11,608 bases of DNA from CAYSLC01 sp964431545 (GTDB taxonomy: Bacteria; Desulfobacterota; Desulfobacteria; Desulfobacterales; JAABSP01). The first letter of the stretch is position 1. The number at the start of each line of letters is the position of its first letter. The stretch lies in contig CAYSLC010000178.1 in NCBI GenBank assembly GCA_964431545.1, positions 1 to 11,608 on the forward strand, given 5' to 3'. The position numbers and the translations under genes are program-made. This document shows positions 6,910 to 11,608 of this stretch, one piece after another. Under the pieces are notes generated by a model. That model ran no database searches and was not told the DNA's origin. It saw only the letters and a program-made list of their open reading frames with translations.

Positions 6910-7695
6910 ATGGACGCCAGAGACAGTTCGTCCCGGCCTTTGTTCGACCTGACCGGAAGGACCGCCCTGATCACCGGATCGAGCCGGGGCCTCGGCCGCA
7001 CCATCGCCCGGGGCCTGGGCCGGGCCGGGGCCCGGGTGATCCTCAACGGCCGGGACCCGGAGAAGCTGGCCGCGACGGCGGAGGAGATCTCCGCCGAGGG
7101 GATCGCCGCATCCGGGTACGCCTTCGACGTCACCGACTCGGATCAGATCCGGGAGGCCGCGGCGCGCATGGCGGCCGAGGGGGGAGACATCCATATCCTG
7201 GTCAACAACGCCGGCATCCAGCGCCGCGCCCCCCTGGAGAGCCTTTCGGAAGCCGACTGGCGGGCGGTGATCGACACCAATCTCACCAGCGCCTTCCTCA
7301 TGGCCCGGGCCGTGGCCCCCGGCATGATCCGGCGGGGAGCGGGCAAGATCATCAACATCTGTTCCCTGATGAGCGAATTGGGCCGGAAGACCACCGGCGC
7401 CTATACGGCGGCCAAGGGCGGCCTCCGGATGCTCACCCGGGCCATGACCGTGGAGTGGGCCGAGCACGGGATCCAGATCAACGCCATCGGACCCGGCTAT
7501 TTCCTCACCGAGATGACCCGGCCCCTGGCCGCGGACCCGGCCTTCGACGGCTGGATCCGGGGACGGACCCCGGCCGGGCGGTGGGGGGACCCCGAGGAGC
7601 TGGTGGGGCCGGCGGTCTTCCTGGCCTCCGACGCCTCCGCCTTCGTCAACGGACAGATCCTCTATGTGGACGGCGGACTCCTGGCCGCCATCTGA
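6910..7695 (+). CDS. idnO: SDR oxidoreductase, gluconate 5-dehydrogenase / 5-ketogluconate reductase-like
   Basis: This 261-residue classical short-chain dehydrogenase has the nucleotide motif TGSSRGLG (22-29), NNAG (99-102), N124, and the catalytic set S152, Y165 and K169. The stretches VNNAGIQRRAPLE, ICSLMSELGRKTTGAYTAAKGGLRMLT and AIGPGYFLTEMTRPL, and RTPAGRWGDPEELVGPAVFLAS, closely follow gluconate 5-dehydrogenases (IdnO/Gno), which reversibly reduce 5-keto-D-gluconate to D-gluconate. The residue pair NGRDP after the second strand suggests NADPH preference, as in IdnO. ATG 6910 follows the isomerase stop by eight bases, with GGGGAG overlapping that stop. Its kinase and Gnd neighbours fit a product that is gluconate. 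Other sugar-acid SDR activities, such as 2-keto-3-deoxygluconate oxidation, are possible but less like this sequence. Confidence 0.85.
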   Translation: MDARDSSSRPLFDLTGRTALITGSSRGLGRTIARGLGRAGARVILNGRDPEKLAATAEEISAEGIAASGYAFDVTDSDQIREAAARMAAEGGDIHILVNNAGIQRRAPLESLSEADWRAVIDTNLTSAFLMARAVAPGMIRRGAGKIINICSLMSELGRKTTGAYTAAKGGLRMLTRAMTVEWAEHGIQINAIGPGYFLTEMTRPLAADPAFDGWIRGRTPAGRWGDPEELVGPAVFLASDASAFVNGQILYVDGGLLAAI

Positions 7696-9253
7696 TCCCA
7701 TCGACAGGGAGACCCGATCGGCCGGACGGGTCGCGGCCCCGGACGCCGAGCCGCCGGTGGTCCTCTCCCTGGACATCGGCTCCTCCTCGGTCCGGGCCGC
7801 CCTCTTCGACGGGCGGGGGCGGCAGGTGGGGGACTGCCGTCACCAGGCGGGCCTGGACGGCGCCCGCCGGACCTACGGCGGCGAATCGCTCGACCCCTAC
7901 GCCGTCATGGAGCGGTGTTTCGCCTGCCTCGATGTCGTCCACGGCCGGATCGCCGCCCTGGGGCTTCCCGTATCCGCCGTCGCCATCTCCACCCTGGCGG
8001 GCAACCTTCTGGGGCTGGACGGAGAGGGGATCCCGGTCACCCCGGTCCACACCTACGCCAACACCGCGGCCGGCGGCGGGGTCCGCCGGTTGAAGCAGGC
8101 CCTGGACGAGGCCGAGGTCCACCAGCGCACCGGCTGCCCATTCCACTCGGGGTACTGGCCCGCCATCCTCCTCTGGCTGACCGAAACCCGGCCGGACCAG
8201 TACCGGCGGGTGAGAACCTGGGCCACGCTGGGGCAGTTTTTGGTCCGGATCCCGTTGGGACGGCCGGTGCCGGTCTCCTTTTCCGTCGCCTCCTGGTCGG
8301 GAATGCTCGATCGACACCGAATGGCCTGGGACGCCGAGCTGGTGGAACACCTCAATCTGCGGCCCGAATCCCTACCGCCGTTGGCCGGCGCCCTGCCCGG
8401 GATCGGCCTGACCGATGCCTGCGCCCGCCGCTGGCCGGGATTGAAGGCGGCCGCCTGGTATCCGGCCGTGGCGGACGGGGCCGCGGCCAACGTGGGGACC
8501 GGCTGCCTCGGACCCGACCGGATCGCCTTGACCATCGGCACCACCAGTGCCGTCCGGATCGTCCTTCCGGGGACGCCCATGACCGTTCCGCCGGGCCTCT
8601 GGACGTACCGGGTGGACGAAACCCGCGTCCTGACCGGCGGGGCCCTCAACGAGGGCGGCAACCTCCATGCCCGGATTCGGGAACTCTTCGGCCTCCGCGG
8701 TCCGGCCGGCCTCGAAGACCGCCCGGCCGATCGCCGGCCGGACGGCCACGGCCTGATCGTGTTGCCCACATTTCTGGGGGAACGGAGCCCGGGCTGGCGA
8801 TCGGGCCTGCGGGGCGGGGTCTACGGCCTCTCCGCCGCCACCACACCGGCCGACCTTCTCCAGGCGGGCATGGAGGCGGTGGCCTATCGTCTGGCCGCGA
8901 TCATCTCCCGGTTGGAGGGGCCGACCGCCGAGAAAAGCCTCGTGGTGGCCTGCGGCGGGGCCTTGCGGGAATCCCCGGCATGGCGCCGGATGATTGCCGA
9001 CGTTCTGGGACGGCCGGTGGCCCTGTTCCAGGGGGCCGAGGCCTCGCTCCGGGGGGCCGCCCTCCTGGCCCTGGAATCGATGGGGGCCCTGCCCGATGCG
9101 GCATCGGCGCCGGACCTGACCGGAGAGCCGGTCCTTCCGGATCCGTCGGCCCATGAGGTCTACCGGAAAGCCCGGGTCCGGCACGAGGCATTTTACCGAA
9201 AGATGGTGGCATTCCAGGAGGAGCTGGAGGACCCTGGCGACCTTCCACCCTGA
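7664..9253 (+). CDS. gntK: FGGY-family carbohydrate kinase, probable gluconokinase
   Basis: The product (529 residues from ATG 7664) phosphorylates a sugar or sugar acid with ATP. LSLDIGSSSVRAALFD (phosphate loop, D37), AVADGAAANVGTGC with catalytic base D271, ALTIGTTSAVRIV, LTGGALNEGGN, and the adenosine motif ACGGALRESPAWRRM are visible in FGGY order. The pattern resembles FGGY gluconokinases (Bacillus GntK type), and 6-phosphogluconate dehydrogenase comes next. The start is problematic: ATG 7664 overlaps idnO by 32 bases and adds about 31 unconserved residues, while GTG 7757 begins right before the first conserved strand but has no good ribosome site. GGGAG at 7707-7711 has no start codon downstream at the right distance. 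It ends 15 bases before gnd. Substrate is assigned from context and family resemblance. Confidence 0.82.
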   Translation: MWTADSWPPSDPIDRETRSAGRVAAPDAEPPVVLSLDIGSSSVRAALFDGRGRQVGDCRHQAGLDGARRTYGGESLDPYAVMERCFACLDVVHGRIAALGLPVSAVAISTLAGNLLGLDGEGIPVTPVHTYANTAAGGGVRRLKQALDEAEVHQRTGCPFHSGYWPAILLWLTETRPDQYRRVRTWATLGQFLVRIPLGRPVPVSFSVASWSGMLDRHRMAWDAELVEHLNLRPESLPPLAGALPGIGLTDACARRWPGLKAAAWYPAVADGAAANVGTGCLGPDRIALTIGTTSAVRIVLPGTPMTVPPGLWTYRVDETRVLTGGALNEGGNLHARIRELFGLRGPAGLEDRPADRRPDGHGLIVLPTFLGERSPGWRSGLRGGVYGLSAATTPADLLQAGMEAVAYRLAAIISRLEGPTAEKSLVVACGGALRESPAWRRMIADVLGRPVALFQGAEASLRGAALLALESMGALPDAASAPDLTGEPVLPDPSAHEVYRKARVRHEAFYRKMVAFQEELEDPGDLPP

Positions 9254-9268
9254 AGAGAGGAGCATCGC

Positions 9269-10678
9269 ATGGCACAAGCGGACATCGGCCTCGTGGGCCT
9301 GGCGGTCATGGGCGCCAACCTCGCCCGAAACATCGACCGGAACGGCTTCTCCGTCGTCGTCCACAACCGGAACCCGGAGCGGACCGCCGGTTTTATGGCC
9401 GACCAGCCTCCGACCAGCCGCCTTCGGGCCGCTTCCTCCCTACCGGACCTGGTCTCCCGGCTCTCCGCCCCCCGCCGGATCCTCTTGATGGTCCAGGCCG
9501 GGCCGGCGGTGGACGCGGTTCTCGCCGAACTGATCCCCCTGCTCTCCCCCGGCGATACGGTCCTGGACGGCGGCAATTCCCACTTCTCCGACACGGAGCG
9601 GCGGGTGGGCTGGCTGGCGGAGAAGGGGATCCACTATCTGGGGGTGGGGATCTCCGGCGGGGAGGCGGGGGCCCTGTGGGGCCCCGCCATCATGCCCGGC
9701 GGCTCCCGGGAGGCGTACCGGCTCGTGGAACCGATTTTGACCGCCGTGGCGGCCCGGGTGGACGGCGCCCCCTGCGTCGCCTACCTCGGGCCGGGCGGGA
9801 CCGGCCACCATGTGAAGATGGTCCACAACGGCATCGAATACGCGGACATGGAACTGATCGCCGAGACCTACCATCTGATGACCTCCGCCCTGGGGATGTC
9901 GGCCCCGGAGGCGGCCGGGGTCTTCGACCAATGGAACCGGGGACCCCTGGCCTCCTACCTGGTGGGGATCACGGCCAAGGTGCTGGCGAAGACCGATCCG
10001 GAGACGGGAAACCCGCTGGTGGAGATGATCCTGGACGCGGCGGGCAGCAAGGGAACCGGCATGTGGACGGCCGCAAACGCTCTGGAGCTGGGGGTTCCCG
10101 TCCCCACCATCACCGCGGCCCTGGAGACGCGCCACCTGTCGTCCCTGAAGGACCAGCGGCGGATCGCCGCCGGTCGGCTTACGGGACCTCAACCCGTCGA
10201 GGCCCCCCCTCCGGAAGATTTCCTGACGGGTCTGGAGCGGGCGCTCTACCTGGGGCGGATCTGCGCCTACGCCCAGGGGATGGCCCTGCTGAGGACCGCC
10301 TCCGGGGCATACGGCTATGGACTGAACCCGGGCCAAATCCTCTCCCTCTGGCGGGGCGGCTGCATCATCCGGGCGGCCCTGCTGGAGACCCTCCGTCAAG
10401 CCGTGGAGAACGATCCGGGGCTCGCAAACCTCCTCCTGGCCCCGGCGCTCCGCCCCCACCTGGATCAGGGGCACCGCTCCCTGCGCCAAACCGTCGCCCT
10501 GGCCGCCCGGACCGGGATCCCCGCCTCCGGGTTGTCGGCATCTCTCGCTTACTACGACGCCTATCGCAGCGAAACCCTGCCCGCCAACCTGATCCAGGCC
10601 CAGCGGGACTGCTTCGGCGCCCACACCTATCGCCGGACGGACCGGGACGGGGTGTTCCACACCCACTGGGAGGGGTGA
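9269..10678 (+). CDS. gnd: 6-phosphogluconate dehydrogenase, decarboxylating
   Basis: This 469-residue enzyme oxidises and decarboxylates 6-phospho-D-gluconate to D-ribulose 5-phosphate. It has GLAVMGANLARNI (9-22), NRNPERT (33-39, with N33, R34 and T39 as expected for an NADP-preferring enzyme), DGGNSHFSDTERR (100-112), GVGISGGEAGALWGPAIMPGG (125-145), and KMVHNGIEYADMELIAE with catalytic K183 and E190. The C-terminal ANLIQAQRDCFGAHTYRRTD and FHTHWEG tail is also complete. ATG 9269 has AGAGGAG (9256-9262) six bases upstream. Length and motifs match full-size Gnd, so it should be active. It is the last gene of the operon and makes the pathway drain to the pentose phosphate pool rather than Entner-Doudoroff cleavage. 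Confidence 0.96.
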   Translation: MAQADIGLVGLAVMGANLARNIDRNGFSVVVHNRNPERTAGFMADQPPTSRLRAASSLPDLVSRLSAPRRILLMVQAGPAVDAVLAELIPLLSPGDTVLDGGNSHFSDTERRVGWLAEKGIHYLGVGISGGEAGALWGPAIMPGGSREAYRLVEPILTAVAARVDGAPCVAYLGPGGTGHHVKMVHNGIEYADMELIAETYHLMTSALGMSAPEAAGVFDQWNRGPLASYLVGITAKVLAKTDPETGNPLVEMILDAAGSKGTGMWTAANALELGVPVPTITAALETRHLSSLKDQRRIAAGRLTGPQPVEAPPPEDFLTGLERALYLGRICAYAQGMALLRTASGAYGYGLNPGQILSLWRGGCIIRAALLETLRQAVENDPGLANLLLAPALRPHLDQGHRSLRQTVALAARTGIPASGLSASLAYYDAYRSETLPANLIQAQRDCFGAHTYRRTDRDGVFHTHWEG

Positions 10679-10696
10679 CCCCGGTCAGGGCTCCCA
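10667..10696. terminator. Possible structure at the convergent gnd / hypothetical gene junction
   Basis: TGGGAG (10667-10672) can pair with CTCCCA (10691-10696), and inside it GGGG (10672-10675) with CCCC (10679-10682), the gnd stop codon sitting in the small loop. The two stems share base 10672, so they would be alternatives or a slightly shortened pair. There is no T-tract on either strand. It could work on both transcripts because the two genes end only six bases apart, but evidence is weak. Confidence 0.3.
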
Positions 10697-11161
10697 CCCC
10701 CGGGACCGGCATTTCCGCACGTAGTTCTCCTTCAACTCCCGGATCAGGCGATCCAGGGCCTCCCGGCACGCCTCCCGGCTCGACGCCGGGTCGAGGAGAA
10801 CGGCGTCGTACCGGGCCTTGAGGGGCAGATCGTCGATGATCTCCAGCTCCACGGACGCCTTGTCCGGGTCGGGAAACTCCTTGTCCCGCAGCTCGCACCC
10901 CACCAGATGGGCCTGCCGGGCCACGGCCGACCGGGCCAGGTCCCGGTGTCCGTCATCCACCAGCTTTCGCAGCAGGAGTTCGTACCGGTCCACGGGGTTC
11001 CGACGGTGGGAGTCGGCGGCGGCCGGGTCCGCCGACCAGCGTTCGATCTGGCGTTCGCCCCGCTGGAACAGGGCGGTGAGGGTCTTCTTGCCCAGATAGT
11101 GGACGCAGGCCGAGAAGAATTCCCAGGTGGCCAGGGGAGGGGATGTCGGTTTTCGGTCCAT
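10685..11161 (-). CDS. Hypothetical protein, possible phage CII-like DNA-binding protein
   Basis: The frame is open much further upstream, but ATG 11161 is chosen because GAGGT (11166-11170) lies just before it and the upstream part would run antisense through the next, well-started gene. The product has 158 residues and no membrane segment. Residues 22-46 (LGKKTLTALFQRGERQIERWSADP) look like a helix-turn-helix with RQIERW as possible recognition helix. This is followed by NPVDRYELLLRKLVDDGHRDLARSAVARQA, a pattern I associate with small CII-like proteins in deltaproteobacteria. The C-terminal half is charged and helical. A role as a DNA-binding protein is a guess. It converges on gnd and has no visible tie to sugar-acid breakdown. 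Confidence 0.7.
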   Translation of the reverse strand: MDRKPTSPPLATWEFFSACVHYLGKKTLTALFQRGERQIERWSADPAAADSHRRNPVDRYELLLRKLVDDGHRDLARSAVARQAHLVGCELRDKEFPDPDKASVELEIIDDLPLKARYDAVLLDPASSREACREALDRLIRELKENYVRKCRSRGWEP

Positions 11162-11187
11162 TTCGACCTCGCTTTTTGTGGAGACCC

Positions 11188-11217
11188 GGGATAGTCTGGT
11201 ACCCGAAGCCGTATCAA
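11188..11217 (-). promoter_or_regulatory. Possible promoter of the minus-strand hypothetical gene
   Basis: On the minus strand TTGATA (complement of 11212-11217) and TATCCC (complement of 11188-11193) are separated by 18 bases. The predicted start near 11181 would leave a leader of about 20 bases carrying the GAGGT ribosome site. Both boxes are imperfect, and no matching promoter is evident for the divergent plus-strand gene. Confidence 0.35.
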
Positions 11218-11242
11218 ACCCCCTTGGGAAAGGAGGCAACCC

Positions 11243-11608
11243 ATGAAAGAGATCGTCACCCAAAACCCGCATCGCGAACCGGTCGATCCCTCCGCGGGCG
11301 ACGCCCAGGATACCACGACGGCCGGGGCTTTTTCCAGGCTTCTCCACGCGCTGGGGCCCATCGTCCCCGGTGTCATCATCGACGGGCTCGACCTGGTCAC
11401 CTTCGGCCCCATCGGCCTGCTGGTGGGAATGATCCTCGGGTTTCTGGCGGGGTACTGGCTCTCCACCGAATACCGCCTGAGCACCAACATGCGCCTGGTG
11501 GGGGCCCTGGCCGCCGGCATCTACTGCATGCTCCCCTTCACGAGCTTCATCCCGGTGGCCACCCTGATGGCCGTCTTCTTCCGGTTCAACGAACACCCGG
11601 AGACCGGC
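11243..11608 (+). CDS. Hypothetical membrane protein, 5' part (runs off the window)
   Basis: ATG 11243 has an excellent AAAGGAGG (11229-11236) six bases upstream, and the frame is open for 122 codons to the window edge. The first 50 residues are hydrophilic with no signal peptide. Hydrophobic segments lie at about residues 51-73 (FGPIGLLVGMILGFLAGYWL) and 84-113 (containing MLPFTSFIPVATLMAVFF), with a short polar link STEYRLSTNMR. An inner-membrane protein with a cytoplasmic N-terminus is likely. I do not recognise the family, and the C-terminus is missing. It is divergent from the CII-like gene across an 81-base gap. Confidence 0.75.
   Translation, partial: MKEIVTQNPHREPVDPSAGDAQDTTTAGAFSRLLHALGPIVPGVIIDGLDLVTFGPIGLLVGMILGFLAGYWLSTEYRLSTNMRLVGALAAGIYCMLPFTSFIPVATLMAVFFRFNEHPETG

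Noticed and set aside
1..11608. CRISPR arrays, tRNA/rRNA genes, insertion sequences, toxin-antitoxin or defence systems.
   Set aside because: No regularly spaced repeats, cloverleaf-like sequences, transposase motifs or known defence-protein motifs were seen on either strand.

Overview
The window is GC-rich, gene-dense bacterial chromosome with strong GC bias at third codon positions. A TRAP transporter, a DUF169 protein and tight operons fit an anaerobic deltaproteobacterium (Desulfobacterota), but no marker gene here proves the lineage. I see no mobile element, CRISPR array, tRNA or rRNA.

Layout. Positions 2-469 hold the 3' end of a DUF169-family gene, followed by a small unrecognised ORF (477-725). 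A two-transmembrane-type ion channel gene lies on the minus strand (836-1954) with an excellent ribosome binding site. After a roughly 300-base intergenic region comes the core of the window, a plus-strand operon of eight genes (2254-10678): FadR/GntR regulator, TRAP solute-binding protein, TRAP small permease, TRAP large permease, IolB-family isomerase, gluconate 5-dehydrogenase-like SDR (idnO), FGGY gluconokinase-like kinase, and decarboxylating 6-phosphogluconate dehydrogenase (gnd). It ends 6 bases from a convergent minus-strand gene of unknown function (10685-11161). That gene is divergent from an incomplete membrane-protein gene (11243 to the end).

How the operon may work. A perfect 14-bp palindrome (TCTGGTTAACCAGA) overlaps the likely -10 box upstream of the regulator, so the regulator probably represses itself and the operon. 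A 19-bp perfect-stem hairpin after the binding-protein gene may set a higher level of binding protein than of permease. The last three enzymes form a readable route: 5-keto-D-gluconate to D-gluconate (SDR), to 6-phosphogluconate (kinase), to ribulose 5-phosphate plus CO2 (Gnd).

The unusual member is the IolB-family isomerase, which has no other inositol genes around it. IolB normally makes 2-deoxy-5-keto-D-gluconate from 5-deoxy-D-glucuronate. The same aldose-ketose shift on L-iduronate (or L-guluronate) would give exactly 5-keto-D-gluconate, the substrate of the next enzyme. I therefore propose that the operon imports and degrades an L-hexuronate such as L-iduronate or L-guluronate through 5-keto-D-gluconate and 6-phosphogluconate. 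This is an inference from gene content and stereochemistry and has not been demonstrated.
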